Shown in pieces: positions 49,340 through 61,790 of a stretch of 64,000 bases of DNA. The notes under the pieces were generated by a model, which saw only the letters and a program-made list of their open reading frames with translations, was not told the DNA's origin and searched no databases. The stretch's first letter is position 1. The number at the start of each line of letters is the position of its first letter. A program made the translations under genes and the position numbers. This stretch comes from Rhynochetos jubatus (taxonomy: Eukaryota > Chordata > Aves > Eurypygiformes > Rhynochetidae): assembly GCA_027574665.1 (NCBI GenBank), contig CM050648.1, forward strand, positions 36,962,200 to 37,026,199, read 5' to 3'.

Positions 49340-51840
49340 CTATCTGCTAGCAGCGATTTCCTTAAAACAATGGCTTTTAGAGCAATTATCCTTTTTAAAA
49401 GAAGTTACATACAGAACGATCGCGTAGTAGACCTGCCCCCTATCCCTCCCATGCAGGTGTCAGCCTGGACACTAAAATGCTTCTTAAGTAGAAAGGGTTT
49501 TGAGTGTAATGTGTTAATGCTGCCTTACAACCAAAGGACTTTTTTGCTGCTGTTTAATTAAAAATACCAACAAAACCCACAACCCAGCTACGGCTTGGCA
49601 AATGCATGCGAGACTGACAACTCAAGAGAGTTTTTTGGAATTGTACAACACCCCTTCCAGGTGGTTTCTGCACGTTCTCCCTCCCCCTCCACTGTTAATG
49701 CAGCCCCTAGCTTTGGTACCAGGATCCTGGCCTCCTGGCACTGATTTAGCTTGGTTATTCTCACGGCACGTTACTGCAGTTCAGTCCAAATGAAGAGAAG
49801 TTTTCCTCTTTCAAAAAATAAAGAAATAGGAAATTCCTTCAAATAAACTGTCCCCTCTGATTTTGTCAATCTTTTTCCATTTAAATTCTTGAGGACAAAC
49901 CGTGATCATGGCACCACATCCTAATGAAAAGGCCATAATTGCTTCGTCAGAGCAACCAGGAAAGTTTCAGAGCTAAAGATCGTTCTGTAGGACAACCTGT
50001 CATCACAGCAGACAAGACGTAGTAGGAAAGGCATTTTGGACATGCTATCCAATTTCAGTTGTCATGGTGAGGACAAGGATGGATAGATGGTTTCTCATAC
50101 AATCAATACCAAAACTGCAGAAGACTCACAGATAAGGGCAACAAAACCGAACGGAAAGAGGTACTTTTTGAAAAGCCCAACATGCCTGAGGGCTGCTATC
50201 ACCCAAGAGGTGAGAGTGGCTGCATTCTGCACCAACAGGCTGCTTGAGGATTTTTTCTGTTCACAGCCAAAGTCCCGCAGTAATCAAATCTCCAGCCAGG
50301 AAGATGAGGTGTACAGGAAACGATCCTACCTCAGCGGAACCTGACAGAAGCTGCATATTTCGGGTTCAACTAATCAGAATAATACACATGGCTAAAACAT
50401 ACTTTTGAGTAGCCTTCTGGCAAAATCCTGACCAAAAGATTCTGCACAGCTTGTATTATGCACACAGAACAGACAATATGTTTCAATCACTCATCTTGCT
50501 GAGCAGAAGATCTGTAGGAGGAAAAAATGTGTCTGCGCTTATTTTCTTACTGAAAAATAAAAAACCCAAACCCCAACCCTGACACGTTTTAAATGCCGCC
50601 TAAGTAAATTTATGGACTGTAAAAAGTTTCACCGTAGTGAGTGTAGAAGATATTAAATTTGATCTGCCGCTTTATTAATGGCCTTTCATTAAAAAATTAT
50701 AAGCTAAGTGATTTTCCCTGGTAATGAAATCATTTTTATTCCTGAGTTTCTTGTATAGACTGATCTCAAGGTTAACTTGAAGCCAAAATCTATTGATCTT
50801 CTACGTTACATGTTTGATTAAGGCGCATAACAGTTAAATATTAGACTAGAAATTGCAAACAGTTTTCATCTTGTCTTTGAAAGGTGAAATATTGTAGAAA
50901 TAAAGGACACGCTCCATAGTTGCCAGCACCAAAATGTAAACATCTAACCTTCAGAAACAGACTGCAAAGGAAGCTTTGTCCCACTGACAACGGGAAAAAG
51001 CAAAAGTATCTGAAATCTAGTTTGACAAGTGTAATCTACGCCGGAGAAAAAGGGCAGAAAGGCTCTCTGTAGGTGCAGTAGAGGTTAATGGGCTCCAAGT
51101 ACAGCTTTCAACCAACCAGCTACTGAGCCAACTTTCCCATAAATCCCATCTTCCTGGAACCCACAAGACTGAAAGAACAGACAAATCATATTCTGCATGC
51201 ATGAACCAAAACTAACAAAGGAACCTCCTGGGATGAAGGTCAGCATGAAGAGTTAGGTGCAAACACTCATCATGTGGTTGGAAAAGACTGCCAGACAGCT
51301 CCCTGTCCAAAACCTGCTGGAATGGCCAGTGATCACGGATGTTATGAGCCATCTACATCTTGACAAAGCCACCTGTGATTCAGAAATAGGTTGCCAAGTG
51401 TATAAAGACATAACCAGGGTGGGAAACGCAGAGACAATGAGTAAAACAGAGTTAATAGGTTACTATGGAAGTAGGCGACAACTGCAGTGCAGTCCTGAAA
51501 CACAGGAATGGACAAAAATGGAAGCTCTCACCTCGTGTTAAAAATATAGTAACTCTAAAGGTAATGTTTTTAATATATTCTAGGAAATCAGTAGCGAGGA
51601 CACTCAAGCTAACAGAAGTGATGATGTTAACTATGGTCACATCTCTTTAATAAAATATTTTACATTTCAGGTTAAGTCCTGCAGTAATACTGGTTACATA
51701 CATCTACTGTGTCTTTTAAAAACCATTCTTACCCATTAAAGTATGTTAAAAAACCTGTTAAAATAGTATCAGTGGCATGATTTCCTTTCAATACAGTATG
51801 TCAATAAAGAAGCAAGTTAATATCAATAGAATTTTTTTTA

Positions 51841-52059
51841 GACAGGACATCAGGAAGCATTTCTTTACTGAGAGGGTGGTCAAACCCAGGAACTAGAGAG
51901 GTGGTCGATGCACCCAGCCTGTCCATCTTTAAGAGGCATTCGGACAATGCCCTTAAGAACCCGCTTTAACTTTTGGTCAGCCATCAAGTGGTCAGGCAGT
52001 GGGACTAGAGGATCACTGTAGGTCCCTTCCAACCGAAATATCCTATCCTAATCTATTCT
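51841..52059 (+). mobile_element. CR1 LINE 3' fragment with ATTCT-type tail
   Basis: GACAGGACATCAGGAAGCAT, TTTCTTTACTGAGAGGGTGG, GGGACTAGAGGATCACTGTA and GGTCCCTTCCAACCGAAATA, then a tail of TCCTATCCTAATCTATTCT. The tail and the 3' block mark another, older CR1 subfamily. Confidence 0.9.
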
Positions 52060-52551
52060 TTTTGTTACTCGAGGCATGCAAAAGGTCTGATGAATGGCAG
52101 ATTTCAATATAAATGATTGTTTATGGCTCTCGTCATGTAATTATGAAATAAGATTACTACTTTCTAAATACAAAACCCAACCAAACTCAAATAGCTTCCT
52201 GTTGGTTGAATACTGAACCAGTGAGATGGAATCCTCTAATAAAACTGATCATATACACCTTTCACAGTGCTATGGTGAACTGACTCATGACTAAATACGG
52301 ATTTACATGTTTAGCTCTTCAAAACCAGTTTTTGAACTACTACATATTCGTTATCAGAAAACAAACTGCCCTGGAAACCAGGTGTGAAAGAAACAAATGC
52401 AGACACAAAACATCAGATAACATGGAAAAGTCGTAACTTGGCAATAGTCCTGCCAAGCACAGTGAGATCAGCCAAATGCAAATTTAAACCAATACAACTT
52501 GTACGCTTTTACGGAACAATATGAAAGCTCTGAATTCCTCATACATTATAT

Positions 52552-53660
52552 TGGGTTTGCAGGGCAAGGTTTTGGTTGCAGGGGGCTACAGAGGTGGCTT
52601 CTGTGGGAAGCTGCTGGAAGCCTCCCCTGTGTCTGACAGAGCCAGGGCCTGCTGCCTCCAACATGGACCCGCCGCTGGCCAAGGCCAAGCCCATCAGCGA
52701 TGGTGGTAGCACCTCTGGGATAACATGTTTAAGAAGGGGGGTGAAAAAAACTCGGGATAAGCAACTTCAGCCAAGCAGAGTGAGATGTAAGAGAAATGAC
52801 TCCGCAGACCCCACGGTCAGTGGAGAAGGAGGGGGAGGAGGTGCGCCAGGTGCCGGAGCAGAGATTCCCCGGCAGCCCGTGGTGCAGACCATGGTGAGGC
52901 CGGCTGTGCCCTGCAGCCATGGAGGGTCACGGGGGAGCAGAGACCCCCCTGCAGGCTGGGGAGGACCCACCTCAAAGCAGGGGAATGCCTGAAGGAGGCT
53001 GCGACCCCGTGAGCAGCCCAGGCTGGAGCAGGCTCCTGGCAGGAGTTGTGGCCCATGGAGAGAGGAGCCCAGGCTGAAGCAGGTTTGCTGGCAGGACTCG
53101 TGACCCCATGGGGGACCCAGGCTGGAGCAGGCTGCTCCTGAAGGACTGCACCCCATGGGAGAGACCCACACTGGAGCAGTTCGTGAAGAAATGCAGCCTG
53201 TGGAAAGGCCTAACTTGTGAGAAGTCCATGGAGGACTGTCTGCCATGGGGAGGGACCCCATGCTGGAGCGTGAGGAGTCCTCCCTCTGAGGAGGAAGGAG
53301 CGGCAGAGATGACGTGTGATGGACTGACCATAACCCCCATTCCCCATCCCCCCGTGCTGCTCAAGGGGAGAAGGTAGAGAAACTGGGAGCAAAGCTGAGC
53401 CTGGGGAAGAAGGGAGGGGTGGGGGGAAGGTGGTTTTAAGATCTTATTTCTTCTCTACTCTGATTTGACTGGCAATAAATTAAATTAATTTTCCCCAAGC
53501 TGAGGCTCTTTTGCCTGTGACTGTAACTGGTGAGTGATCTCTCCCTGTCCTTATTTCGACCCATGAGCATTTCCTTTTACTGTCTCTCCCCTGCCCAGCT
53601 GAGGAGGGGAATGAGAGAGCAGCTTTGGTGGGCACCCGGTCTCCGGCCAGGGCAAGGTTC
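52552..53660 (+). mobile_element. solo LTR of an avian endogenous retrovirus (~1.1 kb)
   Basis: It runs from TGGGTTTGCAGGGCAAGG to about GGCCAGGGCAAGGTT. From memory it matches a long bird LTR with the words CCGCCGCTGGCCAAGGCC and CATCAGCGATGGTGGTAGC and a 3' half containing AATAAA (53,474-53,479), which sets the plus orientation. It has no adjoining retroviral genes or partner LTR. The usual CA end is missing or mutated, so the right limit is approximate and I found no clear target duplication. Open frames here (for example 52,576-52,992) are LTR sequence. Confidence 0.85.
52990..53275 (+). repeat. ~49-bp tandem repeat array inside the LTR
   Basis: Units starting at about 53,018, 53,069, 53,117, 53,166, 53,209 and 53,257 share a CCAGGCTGGAGCAG-like head and a GACCCCATGGG-like tail. 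The period is 48-51 bp with roughly five imperfect copies. The last ones are most diverged. Confidence 0.75.
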
Positions 53661-56477
53661 AATATCAAGGATTGTCAGGAAATATGTTCCATATGCAATA
53701 ATCCCCCTCCTTCCCCATTTTGAGAACTGAGAAGCAGATGGTATTAAAGTTTACAAAGCAATTTGGAAGGAGTTCTAACCACTGAAAGTATCTGGTCATT
53801 TGGATGCAATCAGCCCAGACAAACCAAACAAGGAAAATATTAGGGGAAAAACTCCTTCAGTGCTCTCATAACATTCTGTTATGGGAAGCATAATTCCCAA
53901 ATCCGTATATTTTATAGTGCAAACAAACCAAAATCTGTTCTCACTCCCTCTCTTTTCCTCTCATCCCTTCTTTTATGCCAGAAAAACAAAAGACCCGAAT
54001 TCATCATCTCAGAATTTATGTCGGTTAGAATCACAAATTCCTTGCCTTGACAGATTACAGCAGCAAGGCAGCACAGACATTTGGCTTTCCCAGCACAACT
54101 GGGCTGAGAATTCCTCCTTTCACCCATTCGGTTTCCAAGAAACAGAAGGGGCTGCAGCTGCTCCCAGCCCCTGCCTGCTATCCCCAGTCTCCCGCCAGTC
54201 ACGACAGTATTGATGGGAAGATTAAATACAAACTTTCAAACATCTTCTGGATCAGACCATCCTGAAAAAGAGAGGTGAAGTCATTTTCTATCAACAATAG
54301 TCCATTAGTTTCTGACTGCATGTGATTTTCACTAAAAGGGAGCAAATCGGCTGGAGAGACATTTTCTACACTGAAAAATGGAGTTGTAAAAGAGCAAAAC
54401 AGACTGCAATTTTCTAAGAAATGGATTATTTTATGACAATTTGTTTAATGTCACCTGAAAGGAAAAATAATTGGAGTCCATGTACACTACCTACAGAGCT
54501 GTCCCCGTCCATCTGTTACTCAGCAAAGTGTACACCTATGTCACCAGAGTAAGAAGAATCTAAATAATACAATTCATTCTGTGGTTTCAATTAGGATTCC
54601 AGCTATTCTGCATCCAAAAACGCATCAAAACATCCCTTAGAAAAATGTCCTGAATAGAAAGGATGAGGTGAAACAAATTGGTTTGGTAGTTACCACAGTC
54701 AGAGATGTCGCAATGAATTATGCTCTGGCTACTTGACGAGGACAAAAACATGAAAAGGATGCAAGTATGCTTTGTCTATTTAAAAGCTAAAGCTTCTACT
54801 CAACACGTAATTTAACGCTATTGTTATTATTTTAATTACTTTTCTTTCCATACACCGTAAGCTAATCATACCTACATCTGACCACCTTTTAAACCAATTA
54901 CACTATTAAGTATTCATTTGTTTCTGCTGTCATTTGAAGTAATGCTTATAGAGCAGCTATTATTTATGTCAGTGTCTGCAGAAATTGAAACCTTAGTATT
55001 AAAGTAAGTCACTTGGGGGTAAACATTTTTTTGGAGTATAATTACTAGTGATGGCTGGGTATTATGTACTGATTCTGATGAGTAACCCAAAGAAGAAAAT
55101 AGGTCATGATAAACCTAAAAAGGAGGGAAAATGTTGTTCAGGATTGTAAGAAATAAGCACAAAAATTACAGACAGGACTAAATCAAGACTCTCCCACAAT
55201 TTCTAAGCTGTTCTCAGTGTGAGAATATGTCTCCATGCAAGTAAAACTGAAATTTGCATTCTCTGTGCCCATAAATTTGCTGAACAGAATTTTATCTCAC
55301 AGGGAGAGGGAAGTTGCATCAGCCAATGGGTATTAAGAGACAAAATGAGCAAGAAGTTCGTACAGTAAACTACAAGACTGTATTTTACAATTATAATAAC
55401 ACTCTACTGGAGTTCAGGACTTGGGCACAGTCCCTTTATGAAGCTGAGATGTTCCTAGTGTGGAAAGACCATTGCTTTAAAATCACCCTTGGATTGAACG
55501 CATCCACTCAGGGTTCCTCCCTCCTGGTCCAGTAACCATAAACAATGCTTCACAAAGTACCTCTCTGTACTTGGTACTCTGTACCCAGATGGAAATTTTG
55601 CAAGGAGGCACTTCCACCATTAAATATTCCTTGTTTGACGAAAGGACAGCACTTCTAAAAGATTCAAAGTATCCCATGCCTTTTATTTGCCCATTCTCTG
55701 TCCTACTTGCAAAAATAAACAAAAAAAAAAAAATCTAAAGTCAACTGAAACCCCAGCTTCATCCATTATCTCTCATTCCGTGCAAAAAGTCTTTCACGTT
55801 AAAGGCTTCTTCCCATATCAGCAGGTAAGTAAATCTGCTGGAAAATTGCAATTTAATTCCTGTCTTTTCATAGTTCAGGTTATTCACTAAATTCTCTTCC
55901 ACCTCAAAAATGAAAGAAGATTTGGACTGTTCAAGAGGATCTATTTTCTTTTCGTTGTAGCAGCAGGTTTTGTAAGGAAAAACCAAATTCTCCCAAGGAC
56001 CTGGACTGGTGTGATGGGTGATTCTACAGAGCATGGTGATTGAGTTGTGTGTCGACCCTGTTACTAAATGTCCATAACGTGAAAAGGAATCCAAACAGAG
56101 AAAAGAACACCTTGAAGGCCAGACTAACAACAAATTAGATCCACTGTACCTGTTTAAGTGCATTTTATGCACTTTTCTGCCTTTTCTGATTGCATTTCAA
56201 ATGAAATAGCGTCTCAGAATTTGTAACATGCATGAGAACTCTAAGACTATAGTCCTTCACGTATGTATCAGAGATAACAAAGCAAAAATGTACCAGGTTA
56301 CCTGTGAAAGGTAAATATAGATGAAAATAAAATTATTATCACTGTAGCAACAACCTATTTGTGATAAACGTCATTTATTTCGCCTTAAGACAAATTCTCA
56401 CATGCTTAACAATTACATAACTGTTTTCAAGTAGTAACCACCACAGAATTAAATACTCGACCATCCCAAATTATTTT

Positions 56478-56690
56478 CACAGAGTGTTTCACAGAGTGTT
56501 AGGGGTTGGAAGGGACCTCTAGAGATCATCTAGTCCAACCCCCCTGCCAGAGCAGGATCACCCAGAGTAGATCACACAGGAACAGTCCAGGCGGCTTTTG
56601 AAAGTCTCCAGAGAAGGAGACTCCCCCACCTCTCTGGGCAGCCTGTCCCAGTGCTCTGGCACCCTCACAGGGAAGAAGCGTTTTCTGAAA
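56478..56690 (-). mobile_element. CR1 LINE 3' fragment
   Basis: Starts CACAGAGTGTTTCACAGAG and continues GGTTGGAAGGGACCTCTAGA, GATCATCTAGTCCAACCCCC, GGAGACTCCCCCACCTCTCT and CAGTGCTCTGGCACCCTCAC. It is in reverse orientation and of the same subfamily as 44,662-44,875. The 5' end is truncated near GAAGCGTTTTCT. Confidence 0.93.
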
Positions 56691-59600
56691 CATTTTTGCC
56701 TCCATAGGTAACATCACAAGAATACACTAACTGTAGACAGACCTAACAAAACTGCCATTTAAAAAACAGAAGGGAATCTTGACTAAACGGGAAGGTAGCA
56801 GGACTCAAAGCACAGTCTATACCAGAAGGCTGGAGAGGAACAAGGATTAGTTTTTCAGCCTGTGCTGACCTGCCTCCTCAAAGTAGTCCCTTCGTTCCCA
56901 GAAAGCCGCCCTACTGTGGGGCTAACAGCCAGCCTAAAAACACAGCTGCAAAACTTCAAGGAGACTTCCCACACACACACATTTGGTAGCACACAGTCAT
57001 TATGCTTAGAACTAAATTCTTACCAAAAAAAAAAATCTAAAAGGAAGAATTCTTACAATAGAATGTCTAAAATACAAATTCTGCCTACCTATTCTTCACC
57101 TTGTTTCATTCAATTTAGAGAAAGTCAGCTGGCCATGAGGGGCAGCTTACAGCGTTACTGCTTTGCTGTGGGGAAGATGGAGCAGGTTTCACTGGATTGC
57201 AGGAGCTGTGCCAGCTACAGGAGACAGCAAAATCAACCCTTGGCAAAACCTGCCTCATCATCCAGCTGAGCGCCTGCCTGCCAGAGCCCCACTGCTTGAA
57301 GGATGGTAACACTAAGGAGAGGCTTTCTGGAGGGGAAATTAAAATTCAGAAAAGAAAATAAGAAAGTGATTTTCCTGGGGTTCATCAAGGTTATAAAAGA
57401 ATTTTTTTCTCTCAATACTCCAGGAAATGCAAAATTTTAAATAAACTTGGGATTTGTTTCATTTGGATGCTTTAAATGATTCCTTTGAGCCTGTAAGGCC
57501 TATGGTCCCTGAACAGACTTCTGCAGCTGCTCCATCTAATTTCATTTTGGCATGGGAAGGGGCTAGGACATGTCTGTGCAGTGCAGTCTCACTCTCATCC
57601 CTCAAGCAGGAGCTAGCGTCATGATTCAATAAAATTTAGAAGTGCCTTTCATCACCTACGTTTGTACGGAGTGATTGCGACTTCAAACAGAACGAGTACA
57701 GGCTCAGAAAGCAGAGCGTGGTTTACAGGGTGACAGCTGACTGGCAGGCACAAACATAATTACGGATGATGGAAAAGGGAAAATAGAAATGCAAACTATT
57801 GATTTCTTGGACTAATTTAGAGCTCTGCTCCTGATGTTGATCAACAAGGCATGTTCGCTTATGATAATCCAAGGGGAGTTTGTGGTATTCACATGTCACT
57901 TAGGACAGTGAAGGTTAAAGGGACTTATTTTTCCCCATCCTTGTTTTTCTGGCGATCAAAATGTATTTGAAAAGAACTGCTGTCTGAAATAGATACAGGA
58001 TTTTAGGCTCTAATGTAAATTGGTAAACATATTGTCATAATAAAAATCAAAGCAAAGCAATCACCAGCAATTCAAAATCCCCAGCATTATCTCGGATATA
58101 GGAATAAAAATATGAACTCTGTCAAGCTGTTTTAGCCCAGCGCAGTGTAAAAAGCAATTTAATATGGATCACAGAGAAGTCAGAAAGCAAGACACTGCTG
58201 ATCCAGAGATCAGCAATCACTGTCAAAGCAGATAAAGCTGCTGTTTCATAGTTCTTGGCCTCTTCTGCATTGGACTGCCAGCCAGCGCCTCCCTCCCCAG
58301 CTATCTGGGATTTGCTTTAGGTTAGAAGGAGGGGTGGCAGAGACCTCCCCCACCCCCCATCAGTCCATGACACCTAAGTTGAGAAAACACAGAAGAGGCT
58401 CTCCAGTCAGTTCAGTAAGAGATAAATTGAGTCAGGGAAGGCTCACATATATTTTGTTTAAAGTCTATGAAGTATATCTACATTCTGACAGATTAATGGT
58501 TTGCCCAGTTGTCACTCCCCGTGAACAAAAGTGAGATGCTGACCAGCAGGTCACCCTGTACTCTTCCACAGACTCCCAGACATTCTCTCCCATTAGAGGC
58601 CAATCATAGAAATTAGGCTGAAATGAGGGGATTTTTAAAAGAAAGCATACAGGAACCTTGCTCTGAGTTGATTATTCTTCATTTTTAAGATGGCGGGACT
58701 GATAGGTGAAGAATATACTTTTAAAGTTTAACCTGCAGGGACAATTTATATCTTTCCCCCATCTGCTTGCCTAGTAGTATCTGTAGATAACAGCAGTGTA
58801 ACTCACTTAATATCCCTACTATAGTGTTAAAAAAAGTCTCAGTCTGGGCCTACAAAACATGGATTTCTGCAACTGATTGCAGTCAAGCACTTGGCAGCCT
58901 TTGGTTGCAAAGAACACAGAAAGCCAGATACGCTGCTGAATACAGCCAGAGATAAATATCCTCCCTTACTGAGAATCAGTAGCTTGCACTCCAAAGAACT
59001 AATTTACAACTTAGCATTATTTTGCAAGACATCTGCCGTGATAAAACAATATTCCAACAAACAGAAGAATGAAGCCTTCAAGGCAAAGAGCAAAATCAAC
59101 TATGTCTACGGGACACTATCACATCCAGCATCTTACTCTTCCCTCTTCTGTCCTCCTCGCAGGATTTCATGGTGCTGCAAGACAGTTTCACCCTGCCGAG
59201 CAGCAAGGGGACTAGGTTCACAAAACCATAGAGGATTTGGCAGCAGAAATGTCAGGATCAAAATTCACCCAGTAGGCCTACGAGCTGGAGAGAAATCAAG
59301 CTTTCCATCTGGGCAAAGGCAGGTTCAAGAAGGCCAAAAAGCAGAGCTGGGCTGTAGCATCGTGGCCTAGGGAGGCCAGAAAGAGAAAACAGCATGCAAA
59401 AGGACTTTATATGACTTAAGATATTAAGGAAAAAACGTCTTCACCCAGTTTGTAGACACAACAGTAACTTCAGGAAACTGTTGTTAAAAAAATATTCCTC
59501 AATTTTTATCACTTAAAAAAATAATACCACAATAATCCCTTTCTAGTCTCTAAACACATAAGTTTTCTTCTGAACTTTTGGAAATCCAAGGCAAAAAGCC

Positions 59601-61599
59601 TTCAAGTACCTATAAAAACTCAAGTAACACATTCCTTTTTCCTGGAGGGCCTATCTTAAAATGTCTCTGATAATGCCAAGAGTTGATGTTTCTTTCTCTG
59701 AACAGATGGCAGCCACAAAGGCAGCATTAACGCACAAGTGAAGTAGCAGTACCTTGTACAAAAGCTCAGATGGACCCAATGTAAAGCAGAACTAGTCATG
59801 CTTCAGAGAAAACTGGTTTGCACCTTTAATTACGTAAACAGGAGATCTTAAATCTAGATGGAAACCCACACGACACAATCAAACCCCATTCCCGTTGCTC
59901 ATAACATAGTCTTGAAAACCACTATGTTGCTTTTCTAATATTTCAACTTTAAAATATACTTAGATAGACATTTAATAGTTCATACGTTTAAATTAGCCCT
60001 AGTTTTGAGCAGACATTTGATAAATAGTTTATTTTCATCTAAGAACACCTCATGTTCAGAATCAGACATACGACCTCTTCTTCAGTCACCAAATCATTCT
60101 GAATAATTTGTGACCCACACACTGTGGGGTAATAGTTTATTTGGGCTATTAGTCTGACTTTATTCTTACATTTTAAGAATTTTTGGCACACATATAATGG
60201 CAAATTCAGAACTTAATCCATGAAATCACAGTGAAACCCAGAGGTAGTCTTTTTTAGCTCTATACAAAAATGGCAGAATTAAGTCCAAAGTCTTTTCTGT
60301 TCACCTAAGACATGAAACTGAAACCAAGATAAAGAACGAGAGAAAAGCTGTGTAGCTGCCTGGTCTTCTGGAATGACAACTTCACACCAGTCCATGCTGT
60401 ATAGAACTTCCATCTTCATCTGATATGGTGACTAGTGTTAAATAATAAATAATACAGCCTTTTTCTGTTACTGTCTAAAATCAAGTACAGTATACAGCAC
60501 ACTATATACACCTGTATAGACAGTAATAAACCTGTCTGTTGCAAACCCTGTTAAAAGAAATGGCAAGGGCTGTTTTTATACAACTTAATTGTGTTGGCTA
60601 TATATGGAGCTTCTCCTGGTTTTCCTGCCTGATAATCTGCATTGCAGCTATATTGCTTTTTTTTTTTTTACCTCCTCAAAGCTCTTTTAAAGTAAGGACA
60701 TGACTTCAAATGGGGAGAAAGTAATGCTCATTCTAACACAATGTACTGGCAACCAAGACTGCTAAAATAAGGATTTTCATAGATCAGAAACAAAGGAGCA
60801 TATTTTTAACATACTGCTACCTGTAATCTACAGTTTGGAATTCTTATAAAAAGAGCAGATATTTAGCATCAGATTCTTGGTTATGTTTGTGTTTTCTCCT
60901 CCTTTCCAGTTGCAATCTTTGCTGTTTTGGTATAATGCACAAAAAAATTTGTAATCTGCCCAGCTGGAACATAAACATATTGCTGCCATTAGTTCTTATC
61001 ATTAAGTACTAGAGAGCTCTATAGTGACGTTACTGGCACATACATGTGTCTATTAAAATCTCTTAGTGTTGATGACAAAGATCAGTTGATTTTAGCTCAG
61101 TTTGTTTTTTGATATTGTATTAATGACACCAACCGTTCTACAGGCTGAACTTCTGGTTACCATAAGGCACACCTGCAAAAATGCATTTATCTTCTGTTTC
61201 ATTTTTTTTTCCCTTGAAACAAGCTCACGACAATTCCCCCTAGCTTACAAAGCCAACATGAATTTCAGCATTTCTTGCCTGTATTAAGAGTTTAATATAG
61301 TATGTGTTATTCACCTAGGAAACCTTCCTTCTTCTGCTTTAGCAATTAAGATTTCTGCCTTTTCCTGACTTGAACAAGGAACAATCAATTGCAACTGCAC
61401 AAAACAAAATCGTACTGCTCATTTCTGTCAACCACTGCAAATACAATTCCACCACAAACCCTTGAAGTGTGTTAGCCAGTCTAAGATGTTAGACACTTAG
61501 TGTAAGACCTCTCTATAAATACAAAGCAGCAACCTCCAACCTGCAATGACCGAATGACTGACTGAACTGAAACAAAGGGAGGACAAGAAATTCTCATAC

Positions 61600-61790
61600 C
61601 GGTGAACTCCGCTGTTGCACATAATGATGTGGCAAGCTCCAAGCCTGCTACAGAGTTCGGAAGACACTGAAAGCAATCCAACTCCGGAAGCGCTGCACGC
61701 CGTGTATGCGCAGGCAGCGGTGCGCTTGGATCGGATAAAGGATCCTATCAGTCGGTAAAGTTCATCCAAACAATTGAGAGGCCTCATCAG
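61600..61790 (-). CDS. PREX2: PREX2 coding exon (fourth from last)
   Basis: The acceptor CTCTGTTGCAG is followed by 63 codons beginning [20 protein letters not shown] and including [20 protein letters not shown] and [14 protein letters not shown], then CG and a GTATGAG donor (phase 2). Joined to the next exon it gives C-N-S-G-V-H-R, a CX5R arrangement at the position of the catalytic loop in inositol-polyphosphate 4-phosphatases. The match to P-Rex1/2 is clear from memory. No stop or frameshift is present. Confidence 0.97.

Noticed and set aside
52576..53364. Open frames of 130-164 codons on both strands
   Set aside because: They fall in a GC-rich LTR with internal tandem repeats and are not coding sequence.
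55759..56172. 137-codon minus-strand frame in a PREX2 intron
   Set aside because: It lacks consensus exon boundaries and does not resemble P-Rex2. Its length is within chance.
58891..59370. 159-codon plus-strand open frame inside a PREX2 intron
   Set aside because: About one frame of this length is expected by chance in 64 kb on two strands. It shows no recognisable domain and no splice context.
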